A stretch of 56,263 bases of DNA from Erwinia persicina NBRC 102418 (GCF_001571305.1 NZ_BCTN01000022.1:1-56263), one strand, 5' to 3'; counted from the first letter of the stretch, positions 16,604 through 25,405 are shown. Notes: generated from the sequence alone by a model not told the origin. Numbers and translations are program-made.

Positions 16604-19258
16604 ATGAATGTTAAAAGAACCAGTCAGTTAGCACTGGCAGTTATCGCTATTCTGGGAAGCAGTACCGGTCTCGCGAGCCAGCAACTGGTGGATCAAATCA
16701 GTCAGTTCGGTGTTAGCTATCAGGTTACTGATAACCATGCTGCGCTCAACGGTGTGGACTGTGCTGTACTTGGGGCTGACTGGGCTTCCTGCAACCGCGC
16801 CACGATTACGCTGACGAACAATGGGCCAACAATCACCAGTAAAAACTGGGCAATCTATATGAGCAACGTCCATAAAACGCTGGCTGTTCAGAACGATCAG
16901 TTTCGAATGGTGCATATTGTCGGCGATCTGACCCGGCTGGAACCTACGGATAAATTTGTCGGTTTGGCACCCGGGGCTTCTGTCGTCATCCCGATTGTTA
17001 ATGAGTACTGGCAGCTATTTAGCACGGACGTGATGCCACGCTGGTATGTGACGTCCGGTGATGCTAAACCAAAAATCATTCAGGCTACGGATACAGAAGA
17101 TCTCTCTCGTTTCGTGGTTCCGATTGGTGATCAGTGGAAACGCACTCCTGAAGATAAAAATATTCTGATGGAAGCTGGCAGCCGCTACGTGAAAAATCAA
17201 GATGTTAAACAACTTGCTGCCAGCGAACTTCGTGGACAAATTCTTCCCACTCCGCTGAAAGTGGTGATAGCGGAAGAGGATGCCGATCTCAGTCAGGGCA
17301 TAAACCTTAATTTGGCGAGTTTACCGAAAGATCGGGCGGAAGCCGTTAAACAACGTTTCTCCCTGCTGGGCGTCAAACTGAATGCGGCAGGTTATCCTAT
17401 CTTTACCACCGTGAACCCAGCAGCCCTGAAAGATATTCCTTCGATATCAGGGGCTTATCGTTTGGTTGTCTCGAAAGATAAAGCCGAGGTGATTGGGTAC
17501 GATGCGCAGGGGGTTTACTACGGTCTGCAGTCAATTATGTCACTCCTGCCAGCAGACGGAAGTCATCGTATTGCCACCTTGAAGGCCGATGATGCACCAC
17601 GCTTTAGCTACCGCGGCATCTTCCTTGATGTGGGCCGAAACTTTCACAGTAAAACGGCCATCCTGAGGATGCTTGACCAGATGTCCGCCTGGAAAATTAA
17701 CGTCTTCCACTTCCATCTCACGGATGATGAAGGCTGGCGTATTGAAATTCCTGGCCTGCCAGAGCTGACTGAAGTGGGCAGCCGACGCTGTCACGACCTC
17801 AAAGAACAGCGTTGTCTGTTACCGCAGTTGGGCTCAGGGCCGTTCAGCGATAATAACGGAAGTGGCTACTTCAGCCGTGACGACTACATTGAGATTGTGA
17901 AATTTGCTGAAGCACGCGGTATCCAGGTATTGCCAGAAGTCGATATGCCTGCCCATGCCCGCGCTGCCGTGATCGCCATGGAAGCGCGTTATCAGCGCCT
18001 GATGAACGCTGGCCGTGCAAAAGAAGCGTCAGAGTACCGTCTGGTCGATCCAGGAGATAACTCCAATAGTACGTCGGTACAACTTTATGACCGGACCAGC
18101 TATCTGAACCCATGCCTGACTTCCTCACTGCATTTTGCTAATAAGGTCATCAGTGAAATTCAGCTTATGCACCGCGAAGCCGGGCAGCCACTGCGTAGCT
18201 GGCACTTCGGGGGTGATGAAGCGAAAAATATTCGTCTTGGTGTTGGCTATACCGATATCAAACACCCTGAGGCGGGTAAAGGTCAGCTTGATCTCAGCAG
18301 GGAAGATCAGCCGTGGGCGAAGTCCCAGGTTTGTCAGGCCATGATTGCATCAGGTAAGGTCAGCGATCTGGGGCATCTTCCGAGCTATTTTGCTGTGAAG
18401 GTCAGTGAATTAGTCAAAAAACACGGTATTGAGCGAATGCAGGCCTGGCAGGATGGTTTGAAAAATGCCCAGGATGCCCATGCGTTCGCTACGCCTGAAG
18501 TTGCGGTAAATTTCTGGGATACGCTTTACTGGGGTGGCTTCGACACGGTGAATGACTGGGCGAAAAAAGGCTATCAGGTGATTGTTTCAAACTCAGACTA
18601 TCTCTATATGGATTTCCCGTCTGAGGTGAATCCACTCGAAAGGGGCTATTACTGGGGCACTCGTTATAATGATGAACGTAAAATGTTCAGTTTTGCGCCG
18701 GATAATATGCCACAAAATGCAGAAACTTCTGTTGATCGTGACGGTCAGTTCTTCAATGCGAAATCTGACAAACCATGGCCTGGTGCAACCGGTATGTCGG
18801 CACAGTTGTGGAGTGAGACTGTACGCACTGATGACCAGATGGAGTCTATGATCTACCCGCGTATGTTCTCTGCAGCAGAGCGCTCCTGGCATCGTGCGGC
18901 TTGGGAGCAGGATTATCAAGCTGGCAAAGAGTATCGGGGCGGTGAAACGCAATGGATTGACCAGCGTGCTTTACACGATGACTGGCAGCGATTCGCCAAT
19001 ATTCTTGGTCAGCGAGAGCTGGCTAAACTCGATAAGCATGGCATCAGCTATCGTTTACCGGTGCCAGGCGCACGCATTGTGGCTGGCAAACTTGAAGCTA
19101 ACACGGCCTTCCCTGGTTTAGAGATGCAGTTCAGCACCGACGGCGGAAAGCGCTGGCAGTATTACGACAGACAAAACCTACCAACGGTAACCGGAGACGT
19201 GCAGATTAGAGCGGTAAGCCCGGATGGGCAGCGCTTCAGCCGACAGGAATCATTGTAA
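16604..19258 (+). CDS. chb: Chitobiase (beta-N-acetylhexosaminidase, GH20), periplasmic
   Basis: Hydrolyses chitobiose and short chito-oligomers to GlcNAc. It has 884 residues, almost the length of Serratia marcescens chitobiase. A signal peptide (about 24 residues, cut near GLAS/QQLV) is followed by an N-terminal carbohydrate-binding-like domain, a GH20b alpha/beta domain, the GH20 TIM barrel and a C-terminal Ig-like domain. Catalytic pair Asp538-Glu539 lies in WHFGGDEAKN; other barrel motifs are FHFHLTDDEGWRIEI, LPEVDMPAHARA and YYWGTRY. The ATG at 16604 has GGAAGGA upstream and starts 21 nt after chiQ. Its GlcNAc product feeds NagE. E. coli K-12 lacks this gene; the Serratia operon chiPQ-ctb is the closest layout known to me. 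Confidence 0.95.
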   Translation: MNVKRTSQLALAVIAILGSSTGLASQQLVDQISQFGVSYQVTDNHAALNGVDCAVLGADWASCNRATITLTNNGPTITSKNWAIYMSNVHKTLAVQNDQFRMVHIVGDLTRLEPTDKFVGLAPGASVVIPIVNEYWQLFSTDVMPRWYVTSGDAKPKIIQATDTEDLSRFVVPIGDQWKRTPEDKNILMEAGSRYVKNQDVKQLAASELRGQILPTPLKVVIAEEDADLSQGINLNLASLPKDRAEAVKQRFSLLGVKLNAAGYPIFTTVNPAALKDIPSISGAYRLVVSKDKAEVIGYDAQGVYYGLQSIMSLLPADGSHRIATLKADDAPRFSYRGIFLDVGRNFHSKTAILRMLDQMSAWKINVFHFHLTDDEGWRIEIPGLPELTEVGSRRCHDLKEQRCLLPQLGSGPFSDNNGSGYFSRDDYIEIVKFAEARGIQVLPEVDMPAHARAAVIAMEARYQRLMNAGRAKEASEYRLVDPGDNSNSTSVQLYDRTSYLNPCLTSSLHFANKVISEIQLMHREAGQPLRSWHFGGDEAKNIRLGVGYTDIKHPEAGKGQLDLSREDQPWAKSQVCQAMIASGKVSDLGHLPSYFAVKVSELVKKHGIERMQAWQDGLKNAQDAHAFATPEVAVNFWDTLYWGGFDTVNDWAKKGYQVIVSNSDYLYMDFPSEVNPLERGYYWGTRYNDERKMFSFAPDNMPQNAETSVDRDGQFFNAKSDKPWPGATGMSAQLWSETVRTDDQMESMIYPRMFSAAERSWHRAAWEQDYQAGKEYRGGETQWIDQRALHDDWQRFANILGQRELAKLDKHGISYRLPVPGARIVAGKLEANTAFPGLEMQFSTDGGKRWQYYDRQNLPTVTGDVQIRAVSPDGQRFSRQESL

Positions 19259-19267
19259 GACAGGCAT

Positions 19268-19298
19268 AAAAAAACCGATGGCAGGGCCATCGGTTTTT
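19268..19298. terminator. Bidirectional terminator between chb and fur
   Basis: A 12-bp stem AAAACCGATGGC/GCCATCGGTTTT closes the 3-nt loop AGG, with runs of A before and T after. It can serve both chb (rightward) and fur (leftward). Confidence 0.9.
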
Positions 19299-19315
19299 GC
19301 ATTCAGTCGATCAGA

Positions 19316-19759
19316 TTACTTATCGTGCAGAGTCTCGTCTTCACGGCAATCACCCAGCGAACAGTGGCCATAAAGATACAGGCTGTGGTTGCTCAGTTTA
19401 ATACCATGACGCGTAGCGATTTCACGCTGACGCTCCTCAATATATTCGTCTCTAAACTCAATGACTTTACCGCAGTCCAGGCAGATCAGGTGATCGTGGT
19501 GGTGCTGTTGGGTCAGTTCGAAAACGGATTTACCGCCTTCAAAGTTGTGGCGGGTAACGATCCCCGCGTCATCGAACTGGTTCAGGACACGGTAAACCGT
19601 AGCCAGACCAATTTCTTCGCCCATATCAATCAGGCGTTTGTACAAGTCTTCCGCACTGACGTGATGGCCCTCTGGTTCCTGAAGCACTTCCAGAATTTTC
19701 AGTCGGGGAAGCGTGACTTTCAGGCCGGCCTTCTTTAATGCGGTGTTATTGTCAGTCAT
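19316..19759 (-). CDS. fur: Ferric uptake regulator Fur
   Basis: Fe(II)-dependent repressor controlling iron uptake and oxidative-stress genes. It has 147 residues (E. coli 148). The N-terminal winged helix spans about residues 1-82 (AGLKVTLPRLKILEVLQ, TVYRVLNQFDDAGIV). The dimerisation domain holds the metal sites: HHHDHLICLDCGKVIEF with the CxxC pair, and CSLGDC near the C-terminus. A short ORF overlaps its start codon (see the entry at 19756), and a sigma70-like promoter lies about 90 nt upstream. Confidence 0.98.
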   Translation of the reverse strand: MTDNNTALKKAGLKVTLPRLKILEVLQEPEGHHVSAEDLYKRLIDMGEEIGLATVYRVLNQFDDAGIVTRHNFEGGKSVFELTQQHHHDHLICLDCGKVIEFRDEYIEERQREIATRHGIKLSNHSLYLYGHCSLGDCREDETLHDK

Positions 19760-19815
19760 GCGGATATTGTCCTGTTACTTTGCGAGTCACTTAGTGGCTG
19801 AAAAGCCCTGAACAT
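19756..19815 (-). CDS. uof: Tiny ORF upstream of and overlapping fur (Uof-like leader)
   Basis: On the minus strand an ATG at 19815 opens a 19-codon frame whose TGA stop overlaps the fur ATG in the string ATGA. In E. coli fur translation is coupled to an upstream leader ORF called uof, whose initiation is blocked by the RyhB small RNA. Position and overlap fit; the peptide itself (MFRAFQPLSDSQSNRTISA) gives no family signal, and its ribosome site is weak (no purine-rich run). It is the only frame closing on the fur start, so it is a good but unproven Uof counterpart. Confidence 0.5.
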   Translation of the reverse strand: MFRAFQPLSDSQSNRTISA

Positions 19816-19843
19816 CGGTCGGCGCTAAAAATGAGTGCGTTTC

Positions 19844-19872
19844 AGTATAGAACTGATAATTCGAAATGAAAA
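19844..19872 (-). promoter_or_regulatory. Candidate fur promoter
   Basis: On the minus strand TTTTCA (19872-19867) and TATACT (19849-19844) are 17 nt apart. Transcription would start about 80 nt before fur and include the overlapping leader ORF. The spacer contains GATAATTCG-like text reminiscent of a Fur half-site, too weak to call. Confidence 0.55.
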
Positions 19873-20153
19873 CCAAAAGGGATGCCTGAAACCGCAAGGG
19901 ATGTAAGGATAAGTGTCGTTACATCCAGGGAAGCGCGCGCCCGGATTATGTTGGTTTAACATCTCGATCTGCCTCATCTCATCGCCCTTAGGGCGACTCA
20001 CGTCCTCAATAATGGGGCTTGCGCTGAGAAAGCGGGTAACCGATGGGGTTATTGTACAGTTTTGCAGATGAAAGTTACAAATATGTATCTATTACTTCTA
20101 TAGGAAAAACCACTCACTTGATGTGAGATACCTCCCACATCAAGCTGTTATAG
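19873..20153 (-). other. fldA-fur intergenic segment with an inverted repeat after fldA
   Basis: No gene is visible. A 9-bp perfect inverted repeat (CTTGATGTG at 20117-20125, CACATCAAG at 20136-20144) lies 10 nt beyond the fldA stop. On the minus strand it is followed some bases later by TTTTT, so it may be a partial terminator that lets some transcription reach fur. A short perfect palindrome, TCGCCCTTAGGGCGA, lies at 19982-19996 without an assigned role. Confidence 0.5.
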
Positions 20154-20684
20154 CTATGCTTCGATAATGTCTTGCAGCTGAAGTTCATCTGAAATTTGTT
20201 TTACCCACTGCTCAACACGCTCGTTGGTGAGCTCCGGCTGACGGTCTTCATCAATGGCCAGGCCAAGGAAGTGGGTGTCATCTGCCATGCCTTTAGAGGC
20301 TTCGAAGTGATAGCCTTCACTCGGCCAGTGGCCAACAATGACGGCACCGTTCGGCTCAATGATGTCACGGATAGTGCCCATCGCATCACAGAAGTACTCC
20401 GAGTAATCTTCCTGATCGCCACAGCCGAACAGGGCCACGAGTTTACCGTTGAAGTCGATCTCTTCCAGCGTCGGGAAGAAGTCATCCCAGTCACACTGTG
20501 CTTCACCGTAGTACCAGGTCGGGATGCCCAGCAGCAGAATATCAAAGGCTTCAAGGTCTTCTTTGCTGCTTTTAGCAATATCACGAACTTCTGCAACATC
20601 TTTCCCCAGTTGCTTCTGGATCATTTTTGCAATGTTTTCGGTATTGCCTGTATCGCTACCAAAGAAAATGCCGACGAGTGCCAT
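20154..20684 (-). CDS. fldA: Flavodoxin 1
   Basis: FMN electron carrier that donates to biosynthetic and radical-SAM enzymes (for example BioB, IspG/H, pyruvate formate-lyase activase) and replaces ferredoxin under iron limitation. It has 176 residues, the E. coli length. The FMN phosphate loop is FFGSDTGNTENIA at the N-terminus, and the isoalloxazine-binding loops are IPTWYYGEAQCDWDDF and FGCGDQEDYSEYFCDA. It lies upstream of fur, as in E. coli. A Fur-box-like sequence covers its upstream region. Confidence 0.98.
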   Translation of the reverse strand: MALVGIFFGSDTGNTENIAKMIQKQLGKDVAEVRDIAKSSKEDLEAFDILLLGIPTWYYGEAQCDWDDFFPTLEEIDFNGKLVALFGCGDQEDYSEYFCDAMGTIRDIIEPNGAVIVGHWPSEGYHFEASKGMADDTHFLGLAIDEDRQPELTNERVEQWVKQISDELQLQDIIEA

Positions 20685-20738
20685 GAGCTTAATAACCTCT
20701 TGAATCTTAATGATATGGTGACTGCTGATTTTTTAGCA

Positions 20739-20756
20739 GATATCGTTAATGATAAC
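20739..20756. promoter_or_regulatory. Candidate Fur box upstream of fldA
   Basis: Read as three hexamers, GATATC GTTAAT GATAAC agree with the Fur repeat GATAAT at 14 of 18 positions. The site is 55-72 nt before the fldA start and would overlap a possible minus-strand promoter (CTGTTA, 17 nt, TAAAAA). Iron-responsive fldA control is known in several bacteria, so it is plausible, but the match is imperfect. Confidence 0.4.
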
Positions 20757-20825
20757 AGACCGCCGTAAGCGGATAAATGAGTAATACTGCTGGTTTTGTC
20801 GCTGAGTGCTTACCCCCCGAAAGAA

Positions 20826-21107
20826 TCAGGGCTGATGGCTTTGCAGCTGTGCCAGCAGCATCTCTTCAATCAGCTCACTTCGGCTCATATTACGCTCGAA
20901 AGCCAGCTGATTCAGGACATCCACCGCGTCGCTGTTCATTTTCAGCTCAACACGTTTCAGGCCGCGCACTTTATCACGCTTGAGCTGATTACGTTTGTTG
21001 ATACGCAACTGCTCATCACGCGTCAGCGGATTGGTCTTGGGTCGTCCCGGACGACGTTCATCTGCAAACAGATCGATCGTTGTGCGGTCCGTATTCTCTT
21101 TTGCCAT
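20826..21107 (-). CDS. ybfE: YbfE, small ribbon-helix-helix protein
   Basis: A 93-residue basic protein very close to E. coli YbfE (97 residues), as in GRPKTNPLTRDEQLRINKRN and DKVRGLKRVELKMN. The C-terminal part (VELKMNSDAVDVLNQLAFERNMSRSELIEEMLLAQL) has the strand-helix-helix pattern of RHH DNA-binding proteins, and the N-terminus resembles an AT-hook-like basic stretch (RRPGRPK). In E. coli it belongs to the LexA regulon; I do not see a clear CTGT-N8-ACAG box upstream here. Its cellular role is unknown. Confidence 0.92.
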   Translation of the reverse strand: MAKENTDRTTIDLFADERRPGRPKTNPLTRDEQLRINKRNQLKRDKVRGLKRVELKMNSDAVDVLNQLAFERNMSRSELIEEMLLAQLQSHQP

Positions 21108-21404
21108 AGGAATCGTCGTACTGAAAGGCTGGATGACTGATGAATTGGCCGATATGCCGTCTGAGGGTTCAGCAGCGGCAAAATTTTAGCGCGCCATCAT
21201 ACCCCAGTGAAAGTGGTGACGACAATCATTTATCCCCCTTCATTCTTCAAGCGGTCGGGGGGATGATGGCGTCCTTAATCCGGCCCTTCCTGGGCCTGTT
21301 CCCGGCCACTGAGTGATTTCTGCTCACACCCTTGACCCGAACGTCTTGCTGCCCTGCAGCAACACGCATGATTTTGGTTATGATAACCGGAGCAAATAAT
21401 TTTT
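21108..21404 (-). other. ybfE-ybfF intergenic segment with strong hairpins, possible structured RNA
   Basis: No ORF of note. Read on the minus strand it carries TTGCTGC-AGG-GCAGCAA (21362-21346, 7-bp stem, 3-nt loop) and GGCCC-AGGAA-GGGCC (21296-21282, 5-bp stem with GGA in the loop), then GGATTAAGGACGCC. GGA in a hairpin loop is the recognition feature of CsrA/RsmA. The segment may be a leader or spacer RNA, a dispersed repeat or nothing functional; I do not recognise it. Confidence 0.35.
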
Positions 21405-22169
21405 TTACAGCGCCAAAAAACGACGAATAGCACGTAACACCGCATCGGGCTTTTCGGCATGTACCCAGTGCCCGGCACCGCTTATTACATGTGCACGGGC
21501 CTGCGGGAACTGTGACATTAGCGCATCACGATATTCGTCTGCCAGATACGGTGAGCGGTCTCCGCGAATGAAAAGCACCGGGTGCGGCCAGGCCGGTAGC
21601 GACTGCCAGCCAATAATGTCGTCATAACAGGACAACAGCACGGGAACGTTGAAGCGCCACTCACCATCATGAAATGATTTGAGCAGAAACTGAATCACGC
21701 CTTCTTCGTCAATCGACTGCCGCATCAGCGACGCTGCTTCACTCCGTGAGGTGATAGCGGCATTTGTCACGGCGTTCAGGGCAGTGAAGATGTCATCGTG
21801 GTGACGGGTGGTGTAAGCCACTGGCGCAATATCAATCACCACGATACTCTCTACCCGATCGGGGGCCAGCGCGGTCAGCGCCATAGCGATCTTCCCGCCC
21901 ATTGAATGCCCGATCACACTAAAGCGATCGACCTGCAAGCCGTCAAGCGTTTCCAGGATGTCCTGAGCCATCAGCGGATAATCCATCTCAGGCGCACGCG
22001 AAGACAAGCCGTGATTGCGCACATCGAGTTGAATCAGACGGCGATCGTCTTTTAATCCCCGGGCCAGTACGCCCAGGTTGTCCAGGCTGCCGAACAGGCC
22101 GTGGATCAACACCAGAGGCAGTCCATGAGTCGCAGATTGTTCAGATTGCAGGCGGAAATTCAAATTCAT
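21405..22169 (-). CDS. ybfF: Alpha/beta-hydrolase fold esterase YbfF
   Basis: A 254-residue acyl-CoA/palmitoyl-ester type esterase, the E. coli YbfF length. The oxyanion segment is LVLIHGLFGSLDNLGVLAR, the nucleophile elbow is GHSMGGK (Ser near residue 89), and the histidine is in GAGHWVHAEKPDAV near the C-terminus. I chose the ATG at 22169 (MNLNFRL) by comparison with E. coli; a GTG at 22193 would add eight residues with no better ribosome site. It is divergent from seqA. The natural substrate is not settled. Confidence 0.94.
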   Translation of the reverse strand: MNLNFRLQSEQSATHGLPLVLIHGLFGSLDNLGVLARGLKDDRRLIQLDVRNHGLSSRAPEMDYPLMAQDILETLDGLQVDRFSVIGHSMGGKIAMALTALAPDRVESIVVIDIAPVAYTTRHHDDIFTALNAVTNAAITSRSEAASLMRQSIDEEGVIQFLLKSFHDGEWRFNVPVLLSCYDDIIGWQSLPAWPHPVLFIRGDRSPYLADEYRDALMSQFPQARAHVISGAGHWVHAEKPDAVLRAIRRFLAL

Positions 22170-22431
22170 AGCGAAAGTTCTTACAGTTGGCACGAGGGCT
22201 TAGGGTATCATGGATCCCACAATTTCTGCCGCTGGTGCGAATCACGGAGATGATCTTTTTGCGGCATATTCCGACTTTTGCCCTGAAAAGGGCATGGCGC
22301 TACACCCCGGCAGGATTTAACTTTATAATCCTGATGTTAGAACTGGGCAGGCTAAACGCCGTGAGGGTGACGAGAGTCTTCGTCCCTGAGTAACCGGGTT
22401 CTGATACAAGCACTAACCGTACTGGATAAAG

Positions 22432-22974
22432 ATGAAAACGATCGAAGTCGACGAAGAGCTATACCGCTATATTGCCAGCCACACTCAGCATATTGGTGAA
22501 AGTGCATCAGATATTTTGCGCCGGATGCTGAAATTCACCGCCGGTCAGACCATGTCAGCGGTATCCGCCTCTGCGATGGCAAAAGAGCCTGTTGCGGGTG
22601 GCATTAAAACGGAGTCCCGGCCGCAGGATCGCGTTCGCGCGGTGCGTGAGCTGTTGCTTTCGGACGAGTATGCCGAGCAGAAGCGGGCGGTAAATCGTTT
22701 CATGCTGATCCTGTCAACTTTATACAGTCTGGATGCCAAAGCGTTTGGTGCAGCGACTGAATCGCTGCAGGGTCGAACCCGCGTCTACTTCGCGGGTAAC
22801 CAGCAAACGTTGGTAGAAAATGGCACCCATACGAAGCCTCAGCACGTTCCGGGCACACCGTACTGGGTGATAACCAACACAAATACTGACCGTAAGCGCA
22901 GCATGGTGGAACACATTATGCTGTCGATGCAGTTCCCGGTGGAACTGACAGAGAAAGTTTGCGGTACCCTCTAA
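22432..22974 (+). CDS. seqA: SeqA, negative regulator of replication initiation
   Basis: Binds hemimethylated GATC pairs, sequesters oriC and the dnaA promoter, and organises new DNA behind the fork. It has 180 residues (E. coli 181). The N-terminal oligomerisation domain (MKTIEVDEELYRYIASHTQ) is joined by a variable linker to the C-terminal DNA-binding domain (RTRVYFAGNQQTLVENGTH, then PGTPYWVITNTNTDRK). A GGATAAAG ribosome site precedes the ATG. It lies 24 nt upstream of pgm, with which it forms an operon in E. coli. Confidence 0.97.
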   Translation: MKTIEVDEELYRYIASHTQHIGESASDILRRMLKFTAGQTMSAVSASAMAKEPVAGGIKTESRPQDRVRAVRELLLSDEYAEQKRAVNRFMLILSTLYSLDAKAFGAATESLQGRTRVYFAGNQQTLVENGTHTKPQHVPGTPYWVITNTNTDRKRSMVEHIMLSMQFPVELTEKVCGTL

Positions 22975-22998
22975 CTGAAGCGTCAGGGAGAAGCGCCA

Positions 22999-24639
22999 AT
23001 GGCCAATCACCCCCGTGCCGGCCAACCAGCCCGGCAGAGCGATTTGATTAACGTTGCACAATTAACATCTCAGTATTATGTCCTGCAGCCTGAACTGGGT
23101 AACGCAGAACATGCGGTGAAATTTGGCACTTCCGGCCATCGCGGTAGCGCGGGCCGTCACAGCTTCAATGAGACTCACATTCTGGCTATCGCACAGGCGA
23201 TCGCCGAAGAACGTAAAAAGAATGGTGTGACCGGTCCCTGCTACGTCGGCAAAGATACCCATGCGTTGTCTGAGCCGGCCATCATCTCGGTACTGGAAGT
23301 GCTGGCCGCTAACGGTGTGGATGTGATCGTACAGCAGGATAATGGCTACACGCCAACGCCGGCCATTTCCCATGCAATCCTCGAACACAACAAAGCCGGT
23401 GGTATTCAGGCAGACGGTATTGTGATCACGCCGTCGCACAACCCCCCGGAAGATGGCGGCATTAAATACAATCCGCCAAACGGCGGGCCTGCCGACACCA
23501 ACGTGACAAAAGTTGTGGAAGATCGTGCTAACGCGTTGATCAAAGATGGCCTGAAAGACGTGAAACGCATTCCACTGGATCAGGCGTGGGCCAGCGGTCA
23601 TCTGACTGAACAGGATCTGATTCAACCTTATATTGAAGGTCTGGCGTTGATCGTGGATATTCCGGCGATTCAGAAAGCAGGGCTGAAAATTGGCGTTGAT
23701 CCGCTGGGCGGCTCAGGTATTGCCTACTGGCAGCGAATTGCGGAATTCTACAAGCTGGATCTGACCATCGTTAACGATGCGGTCGATCAGACTTTCCGCT
23801 TTATGCATCTCGACCACGACGGCGTGATCCGCATGGACTGCTCGTCTGAGTCGGCGATGGCGGGCCTGCTGGCGCTGCGCGACAAGTTCGATCTGGCCTT
23901 TGCCAATGATCCTGATTACGACCGTCACGGTATTGTGACGCCTGCAGGACTGATGAATCCAAACCACTATCTGGCGGTTGCGATCCAGTACCTGTTCCAG
24001 CACCGCCCACAGTGGGGTCAGGACGTTGCCGTGGGTAAAACCCTGGTGTCCAGCGCGATGATTGACCGCGTGGTTGACGATTTAGGGCGTAAACTGGTGG
24101 AAGTGCCGGTAGGCTTCAAATGGTTTGTCGACGGCCTGTTTGATGGCAGCTTTGGTTTTGGTGGTGAAGAAAGCGCAGGGGCTTCCTTCCTGCGTTTCGA
24201 CGGCACACCATGGTCAACCGATAAAGACGGCATCATTATGTGCCTGTTGGCAGCCGAAATTACCGCGGTCACCGGCAAGAACCCACAGCAACACTACGAT
24301 GAACTGGCTCAGCGTTTTGGTGCGCCAAGCTACAACCGTATCCAGGCACCGGCGACCTCGGCTCAGAAAGCCGCGCTGTCTAAGCTTTCCCCTGAAATGG
24401 TCAGCGCTGACACCCTGGCGGGCGATCCTATTACCGCGCGTCTGACGGCGGCGCCCGGGAACGGGGCATCCATTGGCGGTCTGAAAGTCATGACCAAAAA
24501 TGGCTGGTTTGCTGCACGTCCTTCCGGTACGGAAGACGCTTATAAAATCTACTGCGAAAGCTTCCTTGGTGCTGAACACCGCGAGAAGATTGAGAAAGAG
24601 GCCGTAGAAATTGTCAGCGCCGTGCTGAAAAACGTCTGA
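22999..24639 (+). CDS. pgm: Phosphoglucomutase
   Basis: Interconverts glucose-1-P and glucose-6-P, supplying UDP-glucose and glycogen synthesis. It has 546 residues, identical in length to E. coli Pgm. The catalytic phosphoserine loop is [16 protein letters not shown], the magnesium loop DPDYDRHG, the sugar-binding loop [12 protein letters not shown], and the phosphate-binding loop RPSGTED near the C-terminus. AGGGAGAAG precedes the ATG. It is co-transcribed with seqA and closed by the terminator at 24658. Confidence 0.98.
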   Translation: MANHPRAGQPARQSDLINVAQLTSQYYVLQPELGNAEHAVKFGTSGHRGSAGRHSFNETHILAIAQAIAEERKKNGVTGPCYVGKDTHALSEPAIISVLEVLAANGVDVIVQQDNGYTPTPAISHAILEHNKAGGIQADGIVITPSHNPPEDGGIKYNPPNGGPADTNVTKVVEDRANALIKDGLKDVKRIPLDQAWASGHLTEQDLIQPYIEGLALIVDIPAIQKAGLKIGVDPLGGSGIAYWQRIAEFYKLDLTIVNDAVDQTFRFMHLDHDGVIRMDCSSESAMAGLLALRDKFDLAFANDPDYDRHGIVTPAGLMNPNHYLAVAIQYLFQHRPQWGQDVAVGKTLVSSAMIDRVVDDLGRKLVEVPVGFKWFVDGLFDGSFGFGGEESAGASFLRFDGTPWSTDKDGIIMCLLAAEITAVTGKNPQQHYDELAQRFGAPSYNRIQAPATSAQKAALSKLSPEMVSADTLAGDPITARLTAAPGNGASIGGLKVMTKNGWFAARPSGTEDAYKIYCESFLGAEHREKIEKEAVEIVSAVLKNV

Positions 24640-24657
24640 TTGCTCAGGCTGTGCATG

Positions 24658-24686
24658 AAAAGGGCTCACTGGTGAGCCCTTTTTTT
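24658..24686. terminator. Terminator between pgm and kdpE (bidirectional)
   Basis: GGGCTCAC-TG-GTGAGCCC forms an 8-bp stem flanked by A on the left and seven T on the right. The T run overlaps the stop codon of the leftward kdpE gene (24685-24687). Confidence 0.9.
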
Positions 24687-25368
24687 ATGGCATAAAACGG
24701 TAGCCCACGCCGGTCTCGGTTAGCAAATGCTGCGGGCGGGCGGGGTCACACTCCAGTTTCTGCCGCAGATGTCCCATATAGATACGCAGATAGTGGCTGT
24801 GCTCTACCGCATTCGGCCCCCAGACCTGAGTCAGCAACTGGCGCTGAGTCATCACTTTCCCCGGGTGATTAATGAGGCTGACCAGCAGGCGAAATTCAAT
24901 CGGGGTCAAATGCAGATCTGCACCTTCACGCATCACACGGCGGGCGGCAATGTCCACCCTGATGCTGCCAAAATTGACCTCTGCGGCGGGCCCCTCATTT
25001 CCCGGTTGTGGACGGTGACGCATCGCCACCCGAACCCTGGCCAGCAGTTCGCCAACGCCGAAAGGTTTACTGAGGAAGTCATCCGCGCCGGCATCCAGAG
25101 CACTTATTTTATCCTGCTCATCGCTGCGCGCTGACAGCACAATCACCGGCATACTGCTCCACTGGCGTACTTCACGAATAAACTGCGTCCCATCGCCATC
25201 CGGCAGACCGAGATCAAGTATTACCAGCTCCGGTTTGCGTGTGGCGGCTTCAATGAGACCGCGACTCAGGGTGTCGGCATCGACCACGCGGAAACCTTCG
25301 CCCTCCAGTGCCACACGCAGAAAGCGGCGGATCTCTTTTTCATCTTCGACAATCAGGATGGTGGACAC
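24685..25368 (-). CDS. kdpE: Orphan KdpE-type response regulator (OmpR family)
   Basis: 227 residues, clearly KdpE: the C-terminal half (TPIEFRLL, GKVMTQRQLL, QVWGPNAVEHSHYLRIYMGH) is nearly the same as in E. coli. The receiver domain has the phosphoacceptor Asp52 (VILDLGLPDGDG), acidic pair Glu8-Asp9 and the conserved Lys in SKPFG; the output domain is a winged helix. In E. coli KdpE with its kinase KdpD turns on the potassium pump KdpFABC. Here the upstream gene is ybfA, with no kdpD or kdpFABC between them, so this regulator is stranded. All key residues remain, so it is not an obvious pseudogene. Possible partners are a kinase elsewhere or acetyl phosphate. Confidence 0.95.
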   Translation of the reverse strand: MSTILIVEDEKEIRRFLRVALEGEGFRVVDADTLSRGLIEAATRKPELVILDLGLPDGDGTQFIREVRQWSSMPVIVLSARSDEQDKISALDAGADDFLSKPFGVGELLARVRVAMRHRPQPGNEGPAAEVNFGSIRVDIAARRVMREGADLHLTPIEFRLLVSLINHPGKVMTQRQLLTQVWGPNAVEHSHYLRIYMGHLRQKLECDPARPQHLLTETGVGYRFMP

Positions 25369-25405
25369 AAAACCTCAGCAGCTAACCAGAGTGGAGAGAG
25401 ACGTC

